From: CAZAQK01 sp964535825
GTDB lineage: Bacteria > Pseudomonadota > Alphaproteobacteria > Rickettsiales > SXRF01
Length of the DNA: 64,000 nt
Assembly (NCBI GenBank): GCA_964535825.1
Contig: CAZHUC010000001.1
Span: forward strand, 434,001 to 498,000
Direction of reading: 5' to 3'
In this document: positions 1-7,891 of the stretch, one piece after another
Layout of the letters: each line of letters begins with the position of its first letter
How positions within the stretch are numbered: the stretch's first letter is position 1
Position numbers and translations under genes: made by a program
Notes under the pieces: generated by a model
The model's database searches: none
What the model saw: only the letters and a program-made list of their open reading frames with translations
Told to the model about the DNA's origin: nothing

Positions 1-1
1 C

Positions 2-1045
2 CTTACTTCCTGTCAGCCGTCGCCTAGTGGCAAACCCACCGGTAATGTGAAGATCGGCAAGCCTTATGAGATCGCTGGTAAGATGTATTACCCGGAATAT
101 GACAGCAACTACGACCGTGTGGGCACGGCTTCATGGTATGGCCCGGGCTTCCATGGCAAATACACTGCTAATGGAGAGCTCTTCAATCAAGATGATCTGA
201 CCGCAGCGCATCCGACGCTGCCGATGCCCTCAATGGTGCGTGTTACCAACCTGCAAACAGGCAAAAGCGCCATCATTCGTGTGAATGACCGTGGGCCGTT
301 CAAAGATAACCGCATCATTGATCTTTCCAAGAAATCCGCCCAAAGGCTTGGTATTCAGGGTTTAGCTAAGGTACGCGTGCAGTTCCTGTTGCAGGAAACA
401 GAAGAATATCTTGCTGCCATCCGCAGTGGCCAGAGCTTCGATATGGTTGCCTATAATGATAAGCCGAAAGAAGCAAAGATCGTCGAAAATATCAGGAACT
501 CCAGTTATGATGACACGCAGGGCGTGACCGAAGCTGCTCCTGTCGTTAGCGTCAGTTCTGTTGAAACCACCCCGTCTGAAGAAGCTAGAGTGGAGGACAA
601 TCTGATCCATGATGCGCCAATCAGCACACAACCTGTTGAGATATATAAGAATGAATCACGCGATAATGATAGCCATGCAAGGGGCACAGCATGGGCAAGT
701 GACAATGTAACCTTGCCAGAGCCGGGCTCGGTCGCACCATCTGCCGGCAAGTCACAGCCAGCATTCAACCCGCCACCTGTTGCAGATGATGTTCCGCAGG
801 TATCAGAAGTTCCTGGTGGTATATACACCATCCAGGCCGGCGTGTTCTCTACAGAAGAGAATGCCAGCAAACTGGTGGATAAGGTGTCGTCGCTTGCCAG
901 CGCCAACATCGAAAATGTTGATGTGAATGGCAGGAGCTTATGGCGCGTGCGCGTCGGCTCTTTTGATGACAGGCAGTCCGCTGAAACCATATTGGCGGAT
1001 GTGCGCGCCTCTGGCGTGCCTGATGCTCGGATCATAAAAAAATAA
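2..1045 (+). CDS. rlpA: RlpA-family septal ring lytic transglycosylase lipoprotein with SPOR domain (5' end outside window)
   Basis: RlpA-type proteins bind denuded septal glycan and, in some species, cleave it. The frame is open from base 2, so the real start lies upstream. The first codons read L-T-S-C (bases 2-13), a lipobox, so the visible part begins at the lipidation site. A GTG at 47 could be mistaken for the start but would remove the lipobox. The double-psi barrel core carries ASWYG (about 28 residues after that GTG) and RVNDRGPF with the family's catalytic Asp. A long low-complexity Pro/Ser/Glu linker follows, then a C-terminal SPOR domain (about the last 80 residues, starting near YTIQAGVF) that targets denuded septal peptidoglycan. 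The dacC-type gene follows after 19 bases, so both probably belong to one wall-remodelling operon. Inference: outer-membrane-anchored and active at division sites. Confidence 0.92.
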   Translation, partial: LTSCQPSPSGKPTGNVKIGKPYEIAGKMYYPEYDSNYDRVGTASWYGPGFHGKYTANGELFNQDDLTAAHPTLPMPSMVRVTNLQTGKSAIIRVNDRGPFKDNRIIDLSKKSAQRLGIQGLAKVRVQFLLQETEEYLAAIRSGQSFDMVAYNDKPKEAKIVENIRNSSYDDTQGVTEAAPVVSVSSVETTPSEEARVEDNLIHDAPISTQPVEIYKNESRDNDSHARGTAWASDNVTLPEPGSVAPSAGKSQPAFNPPPVADDVPQVSEVPGGIYTIQAGVFSTEENASKLVDKVSSLASANIENVDVNGRSLWRVRVGSFDDRQSAETILADVRASGVPDARIIKK

Positions 1046-1064
1046 CTTTAACTGATACAGGTTC

Positions 1065-2192
1065 ATGATGCATAAGATACTTTCATTCTTTGTTGTGTGT
1101 GTAACGTTGGCTGCATTTCCTGCGGTTGCCATGGAAACCGCCGCAAAACAGGCACTTCTGATGGATGCAGATACGCATACTGTGCTACTCAATAAGAATG
1201 CCGATGAACAGATGCACCCGTCTTCGATGAGTAAATTGATGACGGTGTATGTCGCGTTCCAGCGCCTTAAGGACGGACGCATGAAGCTTACCGATGAGCT
1301 GTCTGTCAGTGAAAAAGCGTGGAAGATGCAGGGCTCCAAGACCTTCGTTCATGTGGGTGATAAAGTACCAGTAGAAGAGTTGCTTTTTGGTATCATCGTG
1401 CAGTCAGGCAATGATGCCTGCGTGGTGATTGCAGAAGGTATCAGCGGTAGTGAGGAAGCATTCGCAGCGGAAATGAACAGGGTCGCCAAAGAAATAGGCA
1501 TGACGGGTAGCAATTTTGTAAATGCTACCGGCTGGCCCGATGATGGTCATATGATGACGGCACGCGATCTTGCCATTCTGGCGCAGCGACTCATCAATGA
1601 TTTTCCGGAATATTACCATTACTTTGCCGTACCGGAGCATACCTATAACAAGATCCGCCAGTATAACCGCAACCTGTTGCTTGGCGGTGATCTGGGCGTG
1701 GATGGCTTAAAGACCGGTCATACAGAAGTGGCGGGTTATGGTATCACGCTCTCTGCCAAAAAAGATGGCCGCCGGTTAGTTCTGGTCGTTAATGGCCTTG
1801 CCAGCGAGAAACAGCGCAAAGAAGAGGGAGACCGTCTGCTGCGTTATGGTTTCCGTGAATTCACTAATAAGAAGATAGTATCCAAGGGACAAAATATTTC
1901 GGAAGCGGAAGTATGGTTCGGTGAGCAAAGAACAGTGGAGCTGGTTGCCGATAAAGACATTCTGATGACCGTGCCTCATGCAACCATGCCGGATATGAGA
2001 TTCACAGTTAAGTATACCGGACCACTAGCTGCTCCTGTTACCAAAGGTGCGCATGTGGCTGATCTGGTAATAACTCAGAAGGACGGCGCACAGCAGACCG
2101 TGCCATTGATGGCGGCATCCGATGTTGCCAAACTTTCCGGCTTTGGGAAGATGAAAGCGTTCTTCAAGCATATGTTATCGGATAATAAGTAG
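1065..2192 (+). CDS. dacC: D-alanyl-D-alanine carboxypeptidase (PBP5/6 family)
   Basis: Removes the terminal D-Ala from peptidoglycan pentapeptides in the periplasm. The 375-residue protein has an N-terminal signal peptide (hydrophobic residues 5-22, AVA at the likely cleavage site). All three serine-peptidase S11 motifs are present: SxxK as S54-M-S-K57, SGN at 114-116 and KTG at 216-218. The C-terminal third matches the PBP5 beta-rich domain and ends in a short helix that could be the amphipathic membrane anchor. It lies 19 bases after rlpA and 5 bases before tmk, so it is probably co-transcribed with them. The gene symbol is by family; dacA or dacF would be equally valid. Two ATGs are adjacent and either could be used. 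Confidence 0.93.
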   Translation: MMHKILSFFVVCVTLAAFPAVAMETAAKQALLMDADTHTVLLNKNADEQMHPSSMSKLMTVYVAFQRLKDGRMKLTDELSVSEKAWKMQGSKTFVHVGDKVPVEELLFGIIVQSGNDACVVIAEGISGSEEAFAAEMNRVAKEIGMTGSNFVNATGWPDDGHMMTARDLAILAQRLINDFPEYYHYFAVPEHTYNKIRQYNRNLLLGGDLGVDGLKTGHTEVAGYGITLSAKKDGRRLVLVVNGLASEKQRKEEGDRLLRYGFREFTNKKIVSKGQNISEAEVWFGEQRTVELVADKDILMTVPHATMPDMRFTVKYTGPLAAPVTKGAHVADLVITQKDGAQQTVPLMAASDVAKLSGFGKMKAFFKHMLSDNK

Positions 2193-2197
2193 GCATT

Positions 2198-2836
2198 ATG
2201 ACCGGTGCATTCATCACATTCGAAGGCGGTGAAGGCAGCGGTAAATCCACACAGGTGAAAATGCTGGCAACAGCTTTTGAACGCTCGGGAAATCCTTGCG
2301 TTATCACCCGTGAACCGGGTGGCACGGAAAGCGCCGAGCGTATCCGCGATCTGGTAGTGCAGGGGGCTAAGGATGCATGGCTTCCAGAAAGCGAAACGCT
2401 ATTATTCCTTGCGGCTCGTATGGAGCATGTGAAGCGCCTGATACAGCCTTCATTAATTGCTGGTAAAACAGTGATATGCGACCGGTTCTATGATTCTACC
2501 TGCGTGTATCAGGGCATCGGCAAAGGTATCAATGAAGTGTTCATCAGCAAACTGCATGAGCTGTGCTTCTCTGATTTCCAGCCGCATCTAACCTTCGTTC
2601 TGGATATTGATCCGAGCGAGGGCCTTGCCCGCGCCGCCAGTCGTAAGAATGCCGAAACCCGCTTTGAATCCATGCCAACACAATTTCACGCCATCGTGCG
2701 GCAAGGCTTCCTTGATATTGCCCGCGAGAACAAGAAACGCTGCGTGATACTCAATGCCTCGCAGGATAAAGATACGCTTCATCAGGAAATTCTTAATGTC
2801 ATAAGCAAGCGTTTTGGTGTAAAACTCGCTGCATGA
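2198..2836 (+). CDS. tmk: Thymidylate kinase
   Basis: Phosphorylates dTMP to dTDP for DNA synthesis in the cytoplasm. The 212-residue protein has the P-loop GGEGSGKST at residues 10-18, the REPGGTE dTMP-binding motif, the DRFYDST motif (DRY/DRF type), and a LID segment around AASRKNAETRF. Length is normal for the family. The stop overlaps the start of holB by 4 bases (ATGA), the classical tmk-holB pair found in most bacteria. The ATG five bases after dacC is the only start that retains the full P-loop strand. Confidence 0.96.
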   Translation: MTGAFITFEGGEGSGKSTQVKMLATAFERSGNPCVITREPGGTESAERIRDLVVQGAKDAWLPESETLLFLAARMEHVKRLIQPSLIAGKTVICDRFYDSTCVYQGIGKGINEVFISKLHELCFSDFQPHLTFVLDIDPSEGLARAASRKNAETRFESMPTQFHAIVRQGFLDIARENKKRCVILNASQDKDTLHQEILNVISKRFGVKLAA

Positions 2837-3879
2837 GCGAAAATCACCCAAGAACCAGTACATTTCTTTTCGGCCATGATGATATTGAACTGCAATTGCA
2901 TGAAGATGCCAGGGCAGGCCGCTTGCCGCATGGGTTGATCATCTCCGGCATCAAAGGTATTGGTAAGGCCACACTGGCATACCGGCTGGCGCGTGCGTTA
3001 TTAACGCCAGAGCATGGCAATCCGGAAGGTGTGTTCAGCCGTGTAGCTGCGGGTTCGCATGCTGATCTGCTGGTGCTAGAGCCTGAATTTGATGAGAAAA
3101 AAGGCGAATACGCCAAAGATATCAATGTGGATCAGGCGAGGGAGGTGGCAAAATTTCTTTCGCTGACCTCGGGTGAAAGCAAGTGGCGGGTGGTCATCAT
3201 TGATGCCGCTGATGCACTGAACATCAACGCAGCTAATGCCATCCTCAAGATACTTGAAGAGCCACCACCACACGCCATCCTTATACTTATCTCTCATCAG
3301 CCAAGCCTGTTGCTTCCTACCATTCGCTCGCGATGTCAAATGGTGCGTTTGCGCCCCTTGAAGCATGAAGCATTTGTAGAAGCGGCTAAATATTTGCTGC
3401 CGGACGCAGGGGATATGAAACTCTCGGCACTGGCACAACTTACGGGCGGTGCGCCCGGCAAAGCGCTGGATTTTGAAGAGCAGGGGGCGCTTGCCATGTA
3501 TGATGAGATACTGGCACTTCTGGCTACTTTGCCCGCGATAGATTCTGCATCGCTGCACAACTTTGCAGACCGAGCGCTGATCGAGAAACCACATGAAAAA
3601 TGGCGGCTTTTCAGCCATTTGATGTTGTTCTTGTTCGAGCGTGTGGGCAAATTTGCCGCTGGTATCGAATCCGAAGGTGCGACCTCGCGTGAGCCTGAAG
3701 TGCTGGAGCACCTGGCCAAATTATATCCGGCGCATGTCTGGGCGAATAAGTGGCAGCAGGCAGCTGATAATTTTTCATTAGCACAAAATCTGCATCTTGA
3801 TTACAAACAGGTGATCATTACGTTCTTTCACTCCATACCATCTAAAGAAGGGCTTCGTTTAGGAAGTGCAGCCGCTTGA
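2833..3879 (+). CDS. holB: DNA polymerase III subunit delta'
   Basis: Clamp-loader subunit that helps open the beta sliding clamp on primed DNA. The 348-residue protein shows a modified Walker A, GIKGIGKAT (residues 39-47), which retains the lysine, a Walker B-like stretch VVIIDAADAL, the EEPPP turn, and the IRSRCQ sensor-1/SRC motif that acts in trans on neighbouring subunits. The zinc-finger cysteines found in some homologues are not apparent, as in many alphaproteobacteria. It overlaps tmk by 4 bases and the metG start codon, so translation is probably coupled through tmk-holB-metG. Confidence 0.92.
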   Translation: MSENHPRTSTFLFGHDDIELQLHEDARAGRLPHGLIISGIKGIGKATLAYRLARALLTPEHGNPEGVFSRVAAGSHADLLVLEPEFDEKKGEYAKDINVDQAREVAKFLSLTSGESKWRVVIIDAADALNINAANAILKILEEPPPHAILILISHQPSLLLPTIRSRCQMVRLRPLKHEAFVEAAKYLLPDAGDMKLSALAQLTGGAPGKALDFEEQGALAMYDEILALLATLPAIDSASLHNFADRALIEKPHEKWRLFSHLMLFLFERVGKFAAGIESEGATSREPEVLEHLAKLYPAHVWANKWQQAADNFSLAQNLHLDYKQVIITFFHSIPSKEGLRLGSAAA

Positions 3880-5444
3880 ATAAAGATAATTTTTACATCA
3901 CTACACCTATTTATTATGTCAATGACCGCCCGCATATCGGCCATGCATATACCTCTGTGGCCTGCGATGTGCTGGCGCGCTTCAAACGGCTGGATGGCTG
4001 CAATGTCAAATTCCTGACCGGCACAGATGAACACGGCCAGAAGGTCGAAAAATCGGCTAAAGCTGCGGGTGTCGAGCCGCAAGCATTCACCGATCAGGTA
4101 TCGCAGCATTTCCGTGAGATGAACAAGCTGATGAATATCAGCAATGATGATTTCATTCGTACCACCGAGCAGCGCCACAAAGTAGCCGCTCAGGGATTAT
4201 GGAAAAAAATGGAAGAGGCAGGCCACATTTATCTGGGCAGCTATTCCGGCTGGTATGCTGTGCGTGATGAGGCGTATTACGCTGAATCAGAACTGGTGAA
4301 TGGCAAAGCGCCAACCGGTGCCGATGTTGAATGGGTAGAAGAGCCGAGCTATTTCTTTAAACTCTCTGCATTTGAGGGCAAGCTGCTGGAATATTTTGAG
4401 AAGCATCCGGATTTCGTGAAGCCGGAATCGCGCTTTAATGAAGTGAAGAGCTTTGTCAAAGGCGGCCTGAAGGATCTTTCCATATCCCGCACCACGTTTG
4501 AATGGGGTATCCCAGTGCCAGGCAATGAAGACCATATCATGTATGTGTGGCTGGATGCGCTGACGAATTATATGTCCGCTGTTGGCTATCCCAATGAAAA
4601 TGCTCCAGAATTTAAGACATTCTGGCCGGCAAGCCTGCATATGGTGGGCAAGGATATATTGCGTTTCCACGCGGTATATTGGCCAGCATTCCTGATGGCG
4701 GCGAATCTGCCGCTGCCAAAGCGTATCTTTGCGCATGGTTGGTGGACGATCGAGGGTGAAAAAATGTCCAAATCACTCGGCAATGTGGTTGCGCCCGCCG
4801 ATCTTATTAATGAATTCGGGCTCGACCAGACACGCTATTTTCTCATGCGCGAAGTGCCATTCGGCAGTGACGGCAATTTCTCCCGTGAGCGTATGATCAC
4901 GGTCATCAATTCAGAGCTTGCCAATAATCTGGGTAATCTAGTGCAGCGCACGCTGTCGATGGTGGCCAAGAACTGTGACGGTAAAGTGCCAGATCCTCAA
5001 GGCGTTGATAAGGACGAGCTCGACCTGAGCTTCCTGAACAAGGTGTATGTCACTGAAAAAGATACCCCGGCAAAAGTAACCGCCAGCTACATGGACTGTA
5101 AGTTCAATGACATTCTGGCCAGCATCGTGGCCATTGCCACCGAGGCCAATGCCTATATCGACGAAAAAGCTCCCTGGAAGCAGAAGAAGGTCGATGAGCG
5201 ACTGATGAACGCCACCTTATACCATCTGCTGGAAGGAATACGCTGTATATCTATTATGATTCAGCCATTTATACCTGTCTCCTCAAGTGCTATATTGGAC
5301 CAGTTGGCCGTACCTGCCGATAAACGCAGTTTTGGCCATTTAAATGCACAATTTGCCCTTGTTCCAGCCACCCCCCTCCCAGCGCCAAGCCCAGTGTTTC
5401 CGCGGCTCGGGGGGCTAAAAGACGAGAAGGCGGGAGCTGCCTGA
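3876..5444 (+). CDS. metG: Methionyl-tRNA synthetase
   Basis: Charges tRNA-Met. The 522-residue protein has the class I HIGH signature as PHIGHAY near the N-terminus and KMSKS as GEKMSKSLGN. It is the short, zinc-less type without the C-terminal dimerisation domain. The tail after about residue 495 is Pro/Ala-rich and not conserved. The start is a TTG (3876) that overlaps the holB stop in a TTGA arrangement; no ATG lies before the conserved YITTPIYYVNDRPHIGH region, so the TTG is the only reasonable choice. The tatD homologue starts 1 base after the stop, the usual metG-tatD arrangement. Confidence 0.95.
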   Translation: MNKDNFYITTPIYYVNDRPHIGHAYTSVACDVLARFKRLDGCNVKFLTGTDEHGQKVEKSAKAAGVEPQAFTDQVSQHFREMNKLMNISNDDFIRTTEQRHKVAAQGLWKKMEEAGHIYLGSYSGWYAVRDEAYYAESELVNGKAPTGADVEWVEEPSYFFKLSAFEGKLLEYFEKHPDFVKPESRFNEVKSFVKGGLKDLSISRTTFEWGIPVPGNEDHIMYVWLDALTNYMSAVGYPNENAPEFKTFWPASLHMVGKDILRFHAVYWPAFLMAANLPLPKRIFAHGWWTIEGEKMSKSLGNVVAPADLINEFGLDQTRYFLMREVPFGSDGNFSRERMITVINSELANNLGNLVQRTLSMVAKNCDGKVPDPQGVDKDELDLSFLNKVYVTEKDTPAKVTASYMDCKFNDILASIVAIATEANAYIDEKAPWKQKKVDERLMNATLYHLLEGIRCISIMIQPFIPVSSSAILDQLAVPADKRSFGHLNAQFALVPATPLPAPSPVFPRLGGLKDEKAGAA

Positions 5445-5445
5445 T

Positions 5446-6240
5446 ATGCTCCTGGTCGATAGCCATTGCCACCTGAATTTCCCTGACTTCAAGGAAGACA
5501 TGGATGCTGTGATAGAACGGGCGAAAGAGGCGGGTGTAGGGGTCATGCAGACCATTTGCACCGAAATGGAAGAGTTCGATGAGGTGCATGGCATCGCCCA
5601 GAAATATGACGGGGTCTATTGCTCTGTAGGTGTACACCCGAATGATTCCGGAAAGACGAAAATTGTTTCTCCAGAAGAGCTTATTTCAAAGACTTCACAC
5701 GCAAAAGTAATTGGTATCGGCGAAACCGGGCTTGATTATCACTATGAGAACACTGATCGTGTTACCCAGAAAGAGAGCTTTCTGAATCATATAGAAGCGG
5801 CTCGTAAATCAGGGCTGCCACTGATCGTCCATAGCCGCGATGCCGATGAAGATACGGTGGATATTCTGGCCGCCGAGATGAAAAAAGGCGTGTTCAAAGG
5901 CCTTATCCATTGCTTTACATCTTCAAAATATCTGGCTGATAAATCTGTAGAAATAGGTCTTTATATTTCACTTTCAGGCATTATCTCATTCAAGAATGCC
6001 CAGGCTATTCGGGACGCTCTGGTGGATGTGCCATTGGATAGATTATTGGTGGAAACCGATGCGCCATACCTTGCGCCGATGCCGCACCGGGGTAAACGCA
6101 ACGAGCCATCCTTTACCGTATTCACGAATAACACGCTGGCGCAGATCAAAGGCATCAGCCCGACCGAGTGCGCGCGCATCACCACCGATAACTTCTTCCG
6201 CTTATTTGATAAGGCCAAGCGGCCGACAGGTTCTAGCTAA
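5446..6240 (+). CDS. tatD: TatD family metal-dependent hydrolase (deoxyribonuclease)
   Basis: TatD/YcfH-type amidohydrolase-fold nuclease of the cytoplasm, linked to 3'-5' DNA processing. The 264-residue protein has the metal-binding SHCHLNF motif at the N-terminus, the GIGETGLDYHY motif supplying a Glu ligand, IVHSRDA with the next His, IHCFTSS with another, and the C-terminal VETDAPYLAP with the catalytic Asp. Length is typical. It immediately follows metG, as in most alphaproteobacteria, and its stop overlaps the next ATG by one base (TAATG). The exact member (tatD or ycfH) cannot be settled from the sequence alone. Confidence 0.93.
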   Translation: MLLVDSHCHLNFPDFKEDMDAVIERAKEAGVGVMQTICTEMEEFDEVHGIAQKYDGVYCSVGVHPNDSGKTKIVSPEELISKTSHAKVIGIGETGLDYHYENTDRVTQKESFLNHIEAARKSGLPLIVHSRDADEDTVDILAAEMKKGVFKGLIHCFTSSKYLADKSVEIGLYISLSGIISFKNAQAIRDALVDVPLDRLLVETDAPYLAPMPHRGKRNEPSFTVFTNNTLAQIKGISPTECARITTDNFFRLFDKAKRPTGSS

Positions 6241-7013
6241 TGCGGGTCACGATGCTCGGCTCTGGCCATTCCGGCGGTGTGCCGCTGATCGGCTGTGACT
6301 GTGCTGTTTGCACCTCGGGCGACCCCAAGAACATCCGAAAACGCGTATCGGTGCTGGTGGAAGCGGGCGGGCTTAATATTCTTATAGATACGTCGCCGGA
6401 TCTGCACAGGCAGGCCATAGATAATGGAATAAAGCGCGTGGATGCGGTGCTTTATACTCATGATCATGCCGATCATACGCACGGAATCGACGAATTGAGG
6501 TCATTTAACTACCTGTCTGGTAAGGAAATTCCGGTTTTTGCCGATAAAAAGACGCTGGAAGTGCTACAGCAGCGCTTTACGTACGTTTTCAAGGGAAAGC
6601 CAGAGTATGTCTGGTTCAGGCCAAGTTTAACACCGCAGGCCATTCCAGAGGGAGAGGTGGTCGAATTTGATGTATCGGGGGTGGTAGTAAAAGCCTTCAA
6701 ACAAGGGCATGGAAAACTGGAAAGTCTGGGCTTCAGGATCGGTGATTTTGCATACTCAACAGACGTGGATCTCATACCAGAAAAATCGTTTGAAGCATTG
6801 GCTGGTGTGAAGCTCTGGTTCGTCGATTGTCTGCGTTACACGAAGTCTCACACGCATTCAAATCTGGAACAAACATTACAATGGATCGAGCGTGTGAAGC
6901 CAGAGCGCGCAGTGCTCACCCATATGGCCCATGAGTTCGATTATCACACCCTAAAAGCCGAATTACCGGCTGGCGTTGAGCCCGGTTATGATGGATTGGC
7001 TATGGATATATAG
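6240..7013 (+). CDS. MBL-fold metallo-hydrolase (PhnP/RNase Z-like)
   Basis: A 257-residue metallo-beta-lactamase-fold enzyme with the dinuclear zinc motif HDHADH (in YTHDHADHTHGID), a downstream STDVDL Asp region and a C-terminal THMAHEF His. The N-terminal GSGHSGGVPLIGC stretch, followed by paired Cys residues (CDCAVC), resembles PhnP-like phosphoribosyl cyclic phosphodiesterases. Here no phn genes are nearby, so carbon-phosphorus metabolism is not supported. The gene closes the wall/replication operon directly after tatD, a conserved alphaproteobacterial order in which the substrate is generally unassigned. It probably hydrolyses a phosphodiester, but the substrate is unknown. Confidence 0.85.
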   Translation: MRVTMLGSGHSGGVPLIGCDCAVCTSGDPKNIRKRVSVLVEAGGLNILIDTSPDLHRQAIDNGIKRVDAVLYTHDHADHTHGIDELRSFNYLSGKEIPVFADKKTLEVLQQRFTYVFKGKPEYVWFRPSLTPQAIPEGEVVEFDVSGVVVKAFKQGHGKLESLGFRIGDFAYSTDVDLIPEKSFEALAGVKLWFVDCLRYTKSHTHSNLEQTLQWIERVKPERAVLTHMAHEFDYHTLKAELPAGVEPGYDGLAMDI

Positions 7014-7084
7014 CCCCGACTATGCTATTGATACTAAAACCTATGTTATTTTTTCCATAATATATATTATACGATAAATAGACT

Positions 7085-7888
7085 ATGAACAAAACAATAG
7101 AAGATGTGCTACAAACGCTTTGTTCTGAGGTATCCCTGCTTTCTTCCAACGAAAGCCAACGTGCATATAAACTCGCTCCGAAACGTGATGCACAGACAGC
7201 ACATAACATTCTAAACAGTTTTGGAATCGAGTCTAAGATCTATGATGAATCTGATCATTCTCGTATGTATCTGAGCCTCGCTTCGCTCAATCAATCTGAA
7301 GATCGCATAAATTCCTCCTATTTATACGCAAAAACCATGCGCTCCATGGCAGATACGCTAAATGAGCTATGCTCCTCACCTGATGTGCAGGCTTCTGATT
7401 TTGCTATGAATTTTATGAAAAACTCAGCCGGTGCACAGACCATTACCATTACTTTATCAGCAGCAAATGGATCTCAGAATGTTGCTGAAAATAGCCAGGT
7501 GTCTGCACCTCCTAAACCGTTGCCACAGCCAGTTAACAGGCCTTCCGGACTCAAAAAACACGGCCCGCGCCGTAAAGAAGACACCATCAGCAATGCCGGT
7601 GTTCCGACCATCGCCAAGACCTACCTGATGAAAGATGATGAGAATAAAGGCAAAGAAAAAGATGCCATGTGGCGCTGGTTATATAATAACCTGTTCCGCT
7701 ATTTTGCAGAGAACGCTGTGCATGCAATGGTATTGATTGTCCTGCTCGCGGGTCTTGCTTCCATAGGTATCATGAGCAAAGCGGTTATTTGCCACGATTT
7801 TATGGTTAAGGAAAAAGATATACCCTGGTATTGTGACAAGGAGCGACTGCAAAAATACCTTCGTGGTGATCGCTTGTCGCCGCGTTAG
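7085..7888 (+). CDS. Hypothetical membrane-anchored protein
   Basis: No family is recognised. The 267-residue product has a mixed N-terminal half (residues 1-120, with a stretch around MAFAMNFM-like helices in the middle), a Pro/Lys-rich linker (PKPLPQPVNRP, then a basic KKHGPRRKED segment), and one clear membrane span near residues 215-237 (rich in Val, Leu, Ile, Ala). A short C-terminal tail contains two Cys residues. The topology suggests a cytosolic N-terminal domain tethered by a single tail-proximal helix. It is separated from the upstream operon by 71 AT-rich bases that could hold a promoter and from aroA-cmk by 3 bases, so it may lead that operon. Confidence 0.75.
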   Translation: MNKTIEDVLQTLCSEVSLLSSNESQRAYKLAPKRDAQTAHNILNSFGIESKIYDESDHSRMYLSLASLNQSEDRINSSYLYAKTMRSMADTLNELCSSPDVQASDFAMNFMKNSAGAQTITITLSAANGSQNVAENSQVSAPPKPLPQPVNRPSGLKKHGPRRKEDTISNAGVPTIAKTYLMKDDENKGKEKDAMWRWLYNNLFRYFAENAVHAMVLIVLLAGLASIGIMSKAVICHDFMVKEKDIPWYCDKERLQKYLRGDRLSPR

Positions 7889-7891
7889 CCT

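Noticed and set aside
3076..3711. 211-codon open frame antisense to holB, with similar long antisense frames opposite aroA (8132-8776), rpsA (12013-12582) and trpF/trpB (14714-15427)
   Set aside because: Each lies entirely opposite a well-supported gene, has no ribosome site or domain, and reflects codon bias of the real gene.
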